This document shows, one piece after another, positions 35,423-43,796 of a DNA stretch of 64,000 bases (the stretch's first letter is position 1; the number at the start of each line of letters is the position of its first letter). The DNA is from Flavobacterium cutihirudinis (GTDB lineage: Bacteria; Bacteroidota; Bacteroidia; Flavobacteriales; Flavobacteriaceae), in contig NZ_QRDQ01000012.1 in the NCBI RefSeq assembly GCF_003385895.1, positions 1-64,000 on the forward strand, written 5' to 3'. The notes beneath the pieces were generated by a model that made no database searches, was not told the origin of the DNA, and saw only the letters and a list, made by a program, of their open reading frames with translations. The translations under genes were made by a program, and so were the position numbers.

Positions 35423-36256
35423 ATGAAAAAAAGTACTGCCCTGTTTCTATTATTGCTAGCTACGACATTAAGCTTTGCCCAAAAAAGAGAAAAGATAAAA
35501 GGAACTAAAATCGTAACTACATCTATAAAAGAAGTTGGAAGTTTTGATGGTCTTGAAGTAGATGACAACCTGGAAGTTTATCTGGAACGAGGAGAAAAAA
35601 ACGAAATCAGAATTGAAGCCGATGATAATCTTCATGATATTATTGGTATGGATTTACGCGACAAAACGCTTCGTTTATATACTTCAAAAGAAAGTACAAT
35701 ATTCAAGAAATTAACTGTGCATGTTATCTACACAAATACTTTTAATAAAGTAATTACTAAAAATGAAGCTAAAGTATATGCTATTCAGGAATTACAATTA
35801 GACGATATTACTTTTAATAATTTAGATTTTTCCAGACTGTATTTAAATGTAAATGCTAAAAAATTTGGTTTGATTTCCGATGACAAATCAAGATCTGAAA
35901 TTAATCTAAAAGCTGATGAAGCTACAATTCAGTTAAGCAAAAATTCTATTTTGAAATCATTAGTCTCGGCCATTAAATTCAACTGTGATTTATATCAAAA
36001 GTCAATTGCAGCTATAGAAGGAATTGCTGAAAAAGCAACGATTCGTCTTGATAATAATTCGGTTTTCACCGGAATAAAATTCACTTTGAAAGACGCTAAT
36101 GTAACTGCAGAAAGTTCTTCCGTCGGAAGTGTCTTGGCAGAAACCACAATTTCAATCGCAGCTGGAGACAAAGCAGAACTTTCATTATATGGAAGCCCAA
36201 CAATACAACTAGCACGTTTTTCTGAAGAAGCAAAATTGTTTAAGAAGCTGAAATAA
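35423..36256 (+). CDS. GIN-domain (DUF2807) exported protein
   Basis: A 277-residue exported protein. The start at 35423 (MKKSTALFLLLLATTLSFAQ) gives a signal peptide; the frame is open further upstream, but that part overlaps the promoter box. The GIN domain is seen in VTTSIKEVGSFDGLEVDDNLEVYLERGEKNEI and IEADDNLHDIIG, shared with the lipoprotein upstream (EADDNLQKEIV), so the two are paralogues. It lacks the lipobox cysteine, so it should be periplasmic or outer-membrane-associated rather than lipid-anchored. Function unknown. Confidence 0.87.
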   Translation: MKKSTALFLLLLATTLSFAQKREKIKGTKIVTTSIKEVGSFDGLEVDDNLEVYLERGEKNEIRIEADDNLHDIIGMDLRDKTLRLYTSKESTIFKKLTVHVIYTNTFNKVITKNEAKVYAIQELQLDDITFNNLDFSRLYLNVNAKKFGLISDDKSRSEINLKADEATIQLSKNSILKSLVSAIKFNCDLYQKSIAAIEGIAEKATIRLDNNSVFTGIKFTLKDANVTAESSSVGSVLAETTISIAAGDKAELSLYGSPTIQLARFSEEAKLFKKLK

Positions 36257-36270
36257 AAGTTGCAGTATTC

Positions 36271-36413
36271 AGTCGCAGTTTTCAGTTACAGTTTTCAGTC
36301 TGAAACCTTAATGTTAAAACATAAAAAAGTCCCAATCTTTGAGATTGGGACTTTTTTGTAGTCTTGTTCGCTTTCCAGTGAAAAACTGAAAACTGTCACT
36401 GAAAACTGCGACT
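36271..36413. repeat. inverted repeat with 29-bp arms around a terminator
   Basis: Left arm 36271-36299 and right arm 36385-36413 are complementary over 29 bp with one mismatch; the core is CGCAGTTTTCAGT. Each arm holds the unit CAGTTTTCAGT twice. The arms enclose the bidirectional terminator at 36323-36357, and the right arm ends 4 bp from the trxB stop. Confidence 0.8.
36323..36357. terminator. bidirectional intrinsic terminator
   Basis: AAAAAAGTCCCAATC (36323-36337) and GATTGGGACTTTTTT (36343-36357) are perfect complements with a 5-nt loop, between the convergent GIN and trxB genes. Confidence 0.9.
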
Positions 36414-36416
36414 AAC

Positions 36417-37364
36417 TTACTCTTTAGAAGCCAAATATCTTTCAGCATCCAATGCAGCCATACATCCAGTACCTGCGGCAGTAATTGCCTGACGGTAAAC
36501 GTGATCTGCAGCATCTCCGGCAACGAAAACACCGTCAACATTAGTTTTAGATGTACCAGGAGTATTTACGATATATCCTGTTTCGTCAAGCGTAATATAA
36601 TCTTTGAAGATGTCTGTATTTGGTTTGTGACCAATTGCAACGAAGAAACCAGTAGCAGGAATTTCGATAACTTCTCCAGTAGTTTTGTTTAAAGCTTTAA
36701 TTGCATGAACAACGTTGTTATCGCCTAAAACTTCAACTGTATCATGATTCATAAGAATTTCGATATTTTCAGTTTTGCGAACGCGTTCTTCCATAATTTT
36801 TGAAGCTCTGAATTTTTCGCTTCTTACCAACATCGTTACTTTTTTACAAAGTTTAGATAAGTAATGTGCTTCTTCACAAGCAGAATCTCCTGCTCCAACA
36901 ATTACAACTTCCTGATTTCTGTAGAAAAATCCATCGCAAACAGCGCAGGCAGAAACTCCTCCACCCATATTTAAATAATGTTGTTCTGATGGCAATCCTA
37001 AATATTTTGCAGAAGCACCAGTCGAAATAATAACAGTTTCGCAGTGCAATTCGATAGTATCGTTAATCCAAACTTTATGAATATCTCCTGAAAAATCAAC
37101 TTTCGTTGCCCAACCGTCACGGATATCTGCCCCAAAACGTTTTGCTTGTTCCTGCAACTGAATCATCATTTCCGGCCCAGTAACACCATCAACATAACCA
37201 GGAAAATTCTCTACTTCATTAGTAGTCGTCAATTGACCACCTGGCTGCATTCCTTGGTACAAAACTGGATTCATATTTGCTCTGGCAGCATAGATTGCTG
37301 CTGTATAACCCGCTGGACCAGAACCGATAATAAGGCATTTAATTTTTTCTATAGTATCTGACAT
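36417..37364 (-). CDS. trxB: thioredoxin-disulfide reductase
   Basis: A 315-residue FAD/NADPH enzyme that reduces thioredoxin in the cytosol. Features are the FAD-binding GSGPAGYTAA (~13-22), the redox-active CAVCDGFF (Cys ~136 and 139), the NADPH-binding VGAGDSACEEA and the C-terminal GVFVAGDAADHVYRQAITAAGTGCMAA. The start at 37364 (MSDTIEK) is favoured over 37391, because a -7 promoter box (37389-37396) overlaps the earlier ATG. Homologues in Flavobacteriia start at the same place as far as I recall. It is monocistronic. Confidence 0.95.
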   Translation of the reverse strand: MSDTIEKIKCLIIGSGPAGYTAAIYAARANMNPVLYQGMQPGGQLTTTNEVENFPGYVDGVTGPEMMIQLQEQAKRFGADIRDGWATKVDFSGDIHKVWINDTIELHCETVIISTGASAKYLGLPSEQHYLNMGGGVSACAVCDGFFYRNQEVVIVGAGDSACEEAHYLSKLCKKVTMLVRSEKFRASKIMEERVRKTENIEILMNHDTVEVLGDNNVVHAIKALNKTTGEVIEIPATGFFVAIGHKPNTDIFKDYITLDETGYIVNTPGTSKTNVDGVFVAGDAADHVYRQAITAAGTGCMAALDAERYLASKE

Positions 37365-37388
37365 AATGTGTATAGTTTTTTTGTGATG

Positions 37389-37396
37389 CAAATGTA
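37389..37396 (-). promoter_or_regulatory. -7 promoter box of trxB
   Basis: Minus-strand TACATTTG matches TAnnTTTG 25 bp before the chosen ATG at 37364, and it covers the alternative start, which decides the start site. Confidence 0.55.
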
Positions 37397-37499
37397 AACT
37401 TTATTATAAAAAATAACGCCGAAAATAAATCCGAAATAACTATCTTAAAATAAGTTTTATTTATTTTCATTTTTTCCTTTTCTAAATGAAATTAATTTA

Positions 37500-37507
37500 T
37501 ATCTTTG
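37500..37507 (+). promoter_or_regulatory. -7 promoter box of tRNA-Pro
   Basis: TATCTTTG matches TAnnTTTG, 35 bp before the mature tRNA 5' end, leaving a short 5' leader for RNase P. Confidence 0.55.
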
Positions 37508-37542
37508 CATCCGCTTTCGGGCACTACAACAAAATACATCTT

Positions 37543-37617
37543 CGGGGTGTAGCGTAGCCCGGTTATCGCGCCTGCTTTGGGAGCAGGAGGCCGCAGGTTC
37601 GAATCCTGCCACCCCGA
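37543..37617 (+). tRNA. tRNA-Pro (anticodon UGG)
   Basis: A 75-nt cloverleaf. Acceptor stem CGGGGTG pairs with CACCCCG. Anticodon stem CCTGC/GCAGG encloses the loop TTTGGGA, giving anticodon TGG (UGG, proline). The T-arm reads GCAGGTTCGAATCCTGC. Position 73 is A. The CCA tail is not encoded: CAAAAG follows. A terminator comes straight after. Confidence 0.96.
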
Positions 37618-37618
37618 C

Positions 37619-37658
37619 AAAAGTCTTTTCATTTACTTGAAAAGACTTTTTTTTTGCA
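37619..37658 (+). terminator. intrinsic terminator after tRNA-Pro
   Basis: AAAAGTCTTTTC (37619-37630) and GAAAAGACTTTT (37639-37650) form a 12-bp stem followed by a long T-run. Confidence 0.85.
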
Positions 37659-37844
37659 ATAAACTCAACTTATGCAATCGAACGATTATCTCGTCCCGAT
37701 TCAGATCACGAAAACAATAGGTTCTACACAAAGTTTTCGGAACGATCATCTCCACAAAAGTCTTTTCTTATTATAAATAAAACTTAATCATTTGGATATT
37801 TTTTTAAAATAGGCGTTTTTTGCAAGCCAGTAAAAAATTTTAAA

Positions 37845-38249
37845 ATGAAAAAAATAGCCCTCTATCTTATTTTAATTATTTCCACATTTACTTTTGCACA
37901 AGAAAAATCAGTCAATAAAGAACCTAAAGAAGAAACTGAAAAATACACCTTATATAAGATTAACGCACACGCTTCTTATTACAATGATAAATTCAACGGA
38001 AAAAGAACAGCAAGTGGCAAAAAATTCAACAACAACAAATTAACCGCTGCGCATAAAAAATTTCCGTTCGGAACGAAACTAAAAATCACCAACGAACGAA
38101 ACAGTAAATCTGTTATTGTAACAGTAATCGACAGAGGACCTTTTAGTAAAAAAAGAGAAATTGATCTTACCAAAAGAGCTTTTATGAAAATTGCTTCAAA
38201 TAAAGGAAGCGGTTCAATGAATGTAAAAATTGAGGTTTTAAAAAATTAA
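37845..38249 (+). CDS. RlpA-like double-psi beta-barrel protein
   Basis: A 134-residue exported protein with a signal peptide (residues 1-18, ending FAQ). The RlpA/DPBB domain covers ~42-130: HASYYNDKFNGKRTASGKKF, LTAAHKKFPFGTKLKITN, VIVTVIDRGPFSKKREIDLTKRAFMKI. RlpA proteins cleave naked glycan strands of septal peptidoglycan or bind them. This copy lacks a lipobox Cys and a SPOR domain, so it is a short soluble member. It stands alone upstream of the parAB block. Confidence 0.9.
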   Translation: MKKIALYLILIISTFTFAQEKSVNKEPKEETEKYTLYKINAHASYYNDKFNGKRTASGKKFNNNKLTAAHKKFPFGTKLKITNERNSKSVIVTVIDRGPFSKKREIDLTKRAFMKIASNKGSGSMNVKIEVLKN

Positions 38250-38476
38250 TAACTTGCATTGGCCTGTAATTACTTTTTTCCGCCGTCTGGTGTTTTTGCA
38301 ATAAAACAAGAATAAAACAGGACAGAATTTTGCTGTTATTTTTTATTGTAACAAAAATTAAATTCTTGTAAACACGCACCATACCGCGATTAACCGAAGT
38401 TTCTTAAATGTTAACAAAATAGATTTTCAGAAACCATAAATAATTGTATTTTTACGGTTCAAAATTCAGAAAATAA

Positions 38477-39244
38477 ATGGGCAAAATCATTGCGATTGCT
38501 AATCAAAAAGGAGGCGTTGGAAAAACCACGACATCTGTAAATCTTGCAGCCTCACTAGGTGTTTTAGAAAAAAAAGTATTATTGATCGATGCTGATCCTC
38601 AAGCAAATGCCACTTCTGGCCTTGGGATTGACGTGGAATCGGTTGAAACTGGTACATACCAAATACTTGAACATACCAGCACCCCAAAAGAAACTGTTAT
38701 TCAATGTACAGCACCAAATGTTGATGTGATCCCTGCTCACATTGATCTTGTTGCGATCGAAATCGAATTGGTCGATAAAGAAAACAGAGAATACATGCTT
38801 AAAACAGCATTAGAAAGTGTTAAAGACGAATATGATTATATCATTATCGACTGTGCACCTTCTTTAGGTCTATTAACCTTAAATGCTTTGACAGCTGCAG
38901 ATTCTGTAGTTATTCCAATTCAATGTGAATATTTTGCACTTGAGGGATTAGGAAAATTATTGAACACTATTAAAAGTATTCAAAAAATTCACAACCCAGA
39001 TCTTGATATTGAAGGATTATTATTAACCATGTACGATTCAAGATTACGTTTATCAAATCAGGTTGTTGAAGAAGTTCAAAAACACTTTAATGATATGGTT
39101 TTTGAAACTGTTATTCAGCGAAATGTAAAATTAAGTGAAGCGCCAAGTTTTGGAGAAAGCATCATTAATTATGACGCAACAAGCAAAGGTGCAGTAAATT
39201 ACATTAACCTTGCTCAGGAAATTATAAAGAAAAACAGCAAATAG
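38477..39244 (+). CDS. parA: chromosome partitioning ATPase ParA (Soj)
   Basis: A 255-residue Walker-type ATPase that moves ParB-parS complexes during chromosome segregation. The deviant Walker A motif KGGVGKTTTSVNLA lies at ~10-23, Walker B-like DYIIIDCAPSLG at ~120. Length and lack of an N-terminal HTH mark it as a chromosomal (type Ib-like Soj) protein. It is 5 bp before parB. The conserved order parA-parB-DUF5683-dapB-lepB-wbqC follows, which is typical of Flavobacteriia. Confidence 0.95.
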   Translation: MGKIIAIANQKGGVGKTTTSVNLAASLGVLEKKVLLIDADPQANATSGLGIDVESVETGTYQILEHTSTPKETVIQCTAPNVDVIPAHIDLVAIEIELVDKENREYMLKTALESVKDEYDYIIIDCAPSLGLLTLNALTAADSVVIPIQCEYFALEGLGKLLNTIKSIQKIHNPDLDIEGLLLTMYDSRLRLSNQVVEEVQKHFNDMVFETVIQRNVKLSEAPSFGESIINYDATSKGAVNYINLAQEIIKKNSK

Positions 39245-39249
39245 TTTTT

Positions 39250-40152
39250 ATGACAAAAGCAATTAAAAAACAAGCCTTAGGAAGAGGATTATCAGCATTA
39301 CTAAAAGATCCGGAAAACGACATTACATCAGTAGAAGACAAAAATGCTGACAAGGTTGTTGGAAATATCATAGAGCTTGAAATAAGTGCTATCGAAATAA
39401 ATCCGTTTCAGCCTAGAAGCAATTTTAACGAAGAATCGTTACGCGAATTAGCCACTTCTATTAAAGAACTTGGTGTAATTCAACCTATTACTGTCCGAAA
39501 ATTAGATTTCAATAAATACCAATTAATTTCGGGAGAACGTCGTTTGCGCGCTTCAACTTTAGTTGGACTAACACATGTTCCTGCATATATTCGTATAGCT
39601 AATGACAATGAATCATTAGTTATGGCGTTAGTAGAGAATATTCAGCGTCACGATTTAGACCCAATTGAGATCGCTCTTTCTTACCAACGTTTAATTGACG
39701 AAATTCAATTGACTCAGGAACAAATGAGTGAGCGCGTTGGAAAAAAACGTTCAACCATTGCCAACTATTTACGTCTTTTAAAACTTGACCCGATTATCCA
39801 GACAGGAATTCGCGACGGTTTTATCAGCATGGGACACGGTAGAGCAATTATCAATATTGAAGATTTAGACGTTCAGACAGATATTTACCAAAAAATTGTA
39901 AGTCAAAATTTATCTGTTCGTGAAACTGAAGCTTTAGTTAAGAATTATCATGAAGGTCAACAACCGAAAGCGGAAGGAAAACCTAAAGCAGAGTCTTCAT
40001 TTGTGGTTAGAGAAACACAAAAAAACACTTTCAATGATTATTTTGGTTCGAAAGTTGATATAAAAGTCGCTGGCAACGGAAAAGGAAAAATTACAATACC
40101 ATTTAATTCTGAAGCTGACTTTAACAGAATTATAAAATTAATTAATGGATAG
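39250..40152 (+). CDS. parB: chromosome partitioning protein ParB
   Basis: A 300-residue CTPase/DNA-binding clamp that loads at parS. The N-terminal ParA-stimulating segment is KKQALGRGLSALLKD. The ParB/Srx domain carries the CTP-binding motif GERRLRAS (~97). The central HTH (ERVGKKRSTIANYLRLLKL) recognises parS, and the C-terminal dimer domain begins near 265 (KVDIKVAGNGKGKITIPF). Its stop overlaps the GTG start of the next gene by one base. I did not find a parS site in this window by eye. Confidence 0.95.
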   Translation: MTKAIKKQALGRGLSALLKDPENDITSVEDKNADKVVGNIIELEISAIEINPFQPRSNFNEESLRELATSIKELGVIQPITVRKLDFNKYQLISGERRLRASTLVGLTHVPAYIRIANDNESLVMALVENIQRHDLDPIEIALSYQRLIDEIQLTQEQMSERVGKKRSTIANYLRLLKLDPIIQTGIRDGFISMGHGRAIINIEDLDVQTDIYQKIVSQNLSVRETEALVKNYHEGQQPKAEGKPKAESSFVVRETQKNTFNDYFGSKVDIKVAGNGKGKITIPFNSEADFNRIIKLING

Positions 40153-40712
40153 TGAATAAGATTGTCCCCATAAGTTTATTGTTCTTTCTTATAGGAACCG
40201 CTTCTATTTTTGCTCAGGCAAAATCGGATGCGGTTTTAGTCGCTAAAGACACTACCAAGTTAGAAGAAATAGACCCTCTTACCCCAGCAAAAGCAGCGTT
40301 TTACTCTGCAATTCTACCCGGATTAGGTCAAGCTTACAATAAAAAATACTGGAAAATTCCATTAGTGTATGCAGGAATAGGCACCAGTCTTTATTTCTAT
40401 ATTGACAACAATAAAAAATATCATGATTATAGAGATGCCTACAAACGAAGGCTGGAAGGCTATAATGATGACGACTATCAGTATCTGGACGAAAGCAGAC
40501 TTATTGCAGGTCAGAAATTCTACCAGCGAAACAGAGATTTATCTGCTTTATTTGTTGTCGGATTTTATGTTCTAAATATCATAGATGCCAATGTCGACGC
40601 GGCATTGATTCAATTCAACGTAAACGAAAGACTATCAATGCGTCCTGAAATTTATCCTGCCGATGTAACATTTAAACCAAACGTCGGACTAACCTTTAAT
40701 TATCGTTTTTAA
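40152..40712 (+). CDS. DUF5683 family membrane protein
   Basis: A 186-residue exported or membrane-anchored protein starting with GTG at 40152, overlapping the parB stop by one base. The N-terminus looks like a signal peptide (PISLLFFLIGTASIFAQ). The DUF5683 domain covers ~45-185: AAFYSAILPGLGQAYNKKYWKIPLVYAGIGTSLYFYID and RDLSALFVVGFYVLNIIDANVDAAL, with two membrane hairpins and a conserved PGLGQ turn. Function is unknown; the gene keeps this place after parAB across Flavobacteriia. The final LTFNYRF resembles an outer-membrane C-terminus. Confidence 0.87.
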   Translation: MNKIVPISLLFFLIGTASIFAQAKSDAVLVAKDTTKLEEIDPLTPAKAAFYSAILPGLGQAYNKKYWKIPLVYAGIGTSLYFYIDNNKKYHDYRDAYKRRLEGYNDDDYQYLDESRLIAGQKFYQRNRDLSALFVVGFYVLNIIDANVDAALIQFNVNERLSMRPEIYPADVTFKPNVGLTFNYRF

Positions 40713-40751
40713 ATAGCATCAGCTACTCAAAAACCAAATACATATTTACAA

Positions 40752-41453
40752 ATGAAAATTGCTCTTTTAGGATACGGAAAAATGGGTAAAGTAATCGAAA
40801 GAATTGCTTTAGAAAGAGGCCATGAAATTGTTTTAAAGAAAGATGAATTCAACACATACGATGGCCTTGCAACTGCTGATGTCGCAATTGACTTTAGCAT
40901 CCCTACAGCTGCCGTTGACAATATTTCAAATTGCTTTCACGCTAACGTACCTGTAGTATCAGGAACTACGGGATGGTTGGAACATTATGATGAAATGGCT
41001 AAACTTTGTAATGAAAAACAAGGTGCATTTATATCAAGTTCAAATTTCAGCTTGGGAGTAAACATTTTCTTTGAATTAAATGAATATTTAGCCAAAATCA
41101 TGGCACAGTTTGATTCATACAAAGTTACAATGGAAGAAATCCACCATACTCAAAAACTTGACGCACCAAGCGGAACTGCAATTTCATTAGCAAAAGGAGT
41201 TATTGAAAACAGCAACTACGCAAATTGGACTCTGGACGAAGCAAAAAATAACGAAATTCATATTGAAGCTAAAAGAATTGGCGATGTACCTGGAAATCAT
41301 ACCGTTACTTACGATTCAGTTGTAGACAGCATTGAACTAAAACACACAGCTCATAATCGTGAAGGTTTTGCTCTTGGCGCTGTTATAGCAGCGGAATGGT
41401 TAGCCGGAAAAACAGGTATTTATACCATGAAAGACGTATTAAACTTAAAATAA
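40752..41453 (+). CDS. dapB: 4-hydroxy-tetrahydrodipicolinate reductase
   Basis: A 233-residue NAD(P)H-dependent enzyme of the diaminopimelate/lysine pathway, supplying lysine and peptidoglycan precursors. The N-terminal Rossmann motif is LLGYGKMGKVIE. The catalytic EIHHTQKLDAPSGTA segment (two His and Lys) lies at ~135-150, with SGTTGW (~75) in the NAD region. Bacteroidota DapB proteins are shorter than those of E. coli (~270), and this one fits. It lies 39 bp after the DUF5683 gene. Confidence 0.95.
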   Translation: MKIALLGYGKMGKVIERIALERGHEIVLKKDEFNTYDGLATADVAIDFSIPTAAVDNISNCFHANVPVVSGTTGWLEHYDEMAKLCNEKQGAFISSSNFSLGVNIFFELNEYLAKIMAQFDSYKVTMEEIHHTQKLDAPSGTAISLAKGVIENSNYANWTLDEAKNNEIHIEAKRIGDVPGNHTVTYDSVVDSIELKHTAHNREGFALGAVIAAEWLAGKTGIYTMKDVLNLK

Positions 41454-41514
41454 AATTGATGAGAGGTTAAGATTCATCCATTAGCTTCAACTTCAAACAT
41501 TAAATAAAAATATC

Positions 41515-43092
41515 ATGACTCTATATCTTTGGTTTGTATTTTTCCTTGCTGTTCAGGTAATTCATTTTATTGGAACCTGGAAACTCTATGAAGCGGCAGG
41601 AAGAAAAAGTTGGGAAGCAGCAATCCCAGTATACAATGCGATTGTTTTAATGAAAATTATTGGTCGACCAACATGGTGGACATTGTTACTTTTCATACCA
41701 ATTATCAACCTTATTATGTTTCCTGTTATTTGGGTTGAAACATTAAGAACATTTGGAAAAAAGAGCACACTTGATACTATTCTAGGAATTTTTACTTTTG
41801 GATTCTATATCTATTATGTAAACTATACCCAGAAATTAGAATATAACGCTAACAGAAGCCTTACTCCGGAAAACAAAACGGCAGACACAATAAGTTCGCT
41901 TCTTTTTGCCATTATTGTTGCGACTTTAGTGCACACTTATGTTGTTCAGCCTTACACAATTCCGTCATCTTCTTTGGAAAAATCATTATTAATTGGTGAC
42001 TTTTTATTTGTAAGCAAAGTGAATTACGGTCCAAGAGTTCCTATGACAACGGTTGCATTACCAATGGTTCATGACACTATTCCTTTTGCAAAAGTAAAAT
42101 CATATTTAAGCTGGCCACAATTGCCTTATTTCAGACTTCCGGCTTTAGAAAAGATTAAAAATAATGATATTGTTGTATTTAACTGGCCTCGCGATACTGC
42201 ATACAATATGTATATTCCGGCAGATAAATTTTATTATAAACCAATAGACAAAAAAACAAATTACGTAAAACGTTGCGTTGGAATTCCAGGTGACTCATTA
42301 CAAATTAAAGATGGTATTGTTTTTATCAACGGAAAAGAACTTATTCTTCCTGAAAGAGCGAAACCACAATATTCATACAAAGTTGCTTACGACGGAAAAA
42401 CTCCAATTGACTTTGAAAGTTTATTACGTGAATTAGATATTACTGATGGCGCTTACTTTACCGATCAGGAAAAGAAAGACACCTTATACTTTAGAGCACT
42501 TACACAAGCAAGCGTTGAACGTTTAAAAAACACTCCCGGAATTACAGGAGTAAAAAGAGAAATTGTCAAAGGACCAGAAGATGGTATTTTCCCTGATTTT
42601 CAAGACGGTAAACCATCTACAACAAACAACTGGAGCTGTGACAATATGGGGCCAATATATATTCCACAAGCTGGAAAGACAGTGGCGCTAACAACTAAAA
42701 CATTACCGTTGTATAAAGAGATTATCTCTAATTATGAAGGGAACAAATTAGAAGTTAAAGGCTCTGAAATTTTGATTAATGGAAAACCTGCAACAACTTA
42801 CACGTTCAAACAAGATTACTATTGGATGATGGGAGACAACCGTCATAATTCATTAGATGCACGTTATTTTGGCTACACACCAGCCGATCATATCGTTGGA
42901 AAACCGGTTTTCATATGGATGAGCTGGGATACAAACGGAAAAGGAATCAACAAAGTTCGCTGGAACAGGGTTTTCACTACTGTAGATGGCGAAGGTCAAC
43001 CACAATCGTATTTTAAATATTTTCTAATTGTCTTGGCTCTTTATTTTGTTGGAGAATTTTTCTGGAGAAAAAGAAAAGAAAACAAAGCATAA
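41515..43092 (+). CDS. lepB: signal peptidase I (long Bacteroidota form)
   Basis: A 525-residue inner-membrane protease that removes signal peptides. Residues 1-125 form an extra N-terminal module of several helices (DUF5684-like), followed by another helix and the S26 protease. The nucleophile segment reads IPSSSLEKSLLIGDF (usual form PSGSMxPTL), the general base lies in KRCVGIPGDSL, and the third box is MMGDNRHNSLDARYFG. A large insertion lies between the second and third boxes (~280-430). A C-terminal helix precedes a Lys/Arg tail. Length exceeds the ~320 of E. coli LepB but is usual for this group. Confidence 0.92.
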   Translation: MTLYLWFVFFLAVQVIHFIGTWKLYEAAGRKSWEAAIPVYNAIVLMKIIGRPTWWTLLLFIPIINLIMFPVIWVETLRTFGKKSTLDTILGIFTFGFYIYYVNYTQKLEYNANRSLTPENKTADTISSLLFAIIVATLVHTYVVQPYTIPSSSLEKSLLIGDFLFVSKVNYGPRVPMTTVALPMVHDTIPFAKVKSYLSWPQLPYFRLPALEKIKNNDIVVFNWPRDTAYNMYIPADKFYYKPIDKKTNYVKRCVGIPGDSLQIKDGIVFINGKELILPERAKPQYSYKVAYDGKTPIDFESLLRELDITDGAYFTDQEKKDTLYFRALTQASVERLKNTPGITGVKREIVKGPEDGIFPDFQDGKPSTTNNWSCDNMGPIYIPQAGKTVALTTKTLPLYKEIISNYEGNKLEVKGSEILINGKPATTYTFKQDYYWMMGDNRHNSLDARYFGYTPADHIVGKPVFIWMSWDTNGKGINKVRWNRVFTTVDGEGQPQSYFKYFLIVLALYFVGEFFWRKRKENKA

Positions 43093-43110
43093 TTAAAATA
43101 TGTTATTTTT

Positions 43111-43164
43111 GTTTCAGGTTTCAAGTTTCAGGTTCGCAAAAACTTGAAACTTGAAACCTGAAAC
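43111..43164. repeat. inverted repeat of the GTTTCAGGTTTCAAGTTT type
   Basis: Arms 43111-43128 and 43147-43164 are perfect 18-bp complements. The loop has a further half-copy. It lies between lepB and wbqC and may terminate lepB transcription. Confidence 0.75.
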
Positions 43165-43181
43165 TTTTAAACAAAATACAC

Positions 43182-43796
43182 ATGAATTCCTTATTACTTC
43201 CTACTTATTTCCCATCAATTAGTCATTTTGCTGTAATTGCACAATCTGACACAATTACTTTTGAAATGGAAGATAATTTCCAGAAGCAGACTAATAGAAA
43301 TCGTACATACATCTATAGTCCAAATGGAATTCAATTATTAAATATTCCTGTCAAACATTCAAAATCTGCACATCAAAAAACAAAAGATGTTTTAATTGAA
43401 AATGAATTTGACTGGCAAAAACAGCATTTCAAATCATTGGAAGCAGCATACAGAAGCTCTCCATTCTTTGAATTTTTCGAAGACGACATTACTCCTTTTT
43501 TCGAAAAAAAACACACCTATTTAATGGATTTAAATATGGAAGCTTTTGAGCTTGTAAACAAATGCATGCGTTTGAAATTAGAGTTCAGCAAAACTTCCGA
43601 ATATTTTCATGAAGTTGAAAATATTTCTGATTTCAGATATCTGGCAAATGGAAAAAAAGATCAGAATTCGTTCGAGAAATACACACAGGTTTTTGATGAC
43701 AAACATGGATTTATCAACAATTTAAGCGTTTTGGACTTACTTTTTAACGAAGGTAAATTTGCAATCGACTACTTAAAAACGCAAAAAATAATCTAA
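43182..43796 (+). CDS. WbqC family protein
   Basis: A 204-residue protein of the WbqC-like family. Signs are LLPTYFPSISHFAVIAQSDTITFEMEDNFQKQTNRNRTYIYSPNGIQLLNIPVKHS near the N-terminus and NEFDWQKQHFKSLEAAYRSSPFF.. split at several points. Family members occur in O-antigen and glycan clusters but the reaction is not established. It keeps its place after lepB in Flavobacteriia. Its stop overlaps the stop of the convergent nuclease-family gene by 4 bp. Confidence 0.85.
   Translation: MNSLLLPTYFPSISHFAVIAQSDTITFEMEDNFQKQTNRNRTYIYSPNGIQLLNIPVKHSKSAHQKTKDVLIENEFDWQKQHFKSLEAAYRSSPFFEFFEDDITPFFEKKHTYLMDLNMEAFELVNKCMRLKLEFSKTSEYFHEVENISDFRYLANGKKDQNSFEKYTQVFDDKHGFINNLSVLDLLFNEGKFAIDYLKTQKII

Noticed and set aside
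37657..37770. Possible second RNA gene after tRNA-Pro
   Set aside because: No cloverleaf or other consistent fold was seen; the repeat of AAAAGTCTTTTC at 37757 is only a partial copy of the terminator stem.
38250..38476. Possible parS or origin region next to parA
   Set aside because: No match to a parS-like 16-bp palindrome was seen here by eye, and no cluster of DnaA boxes; a computed search was not possible.
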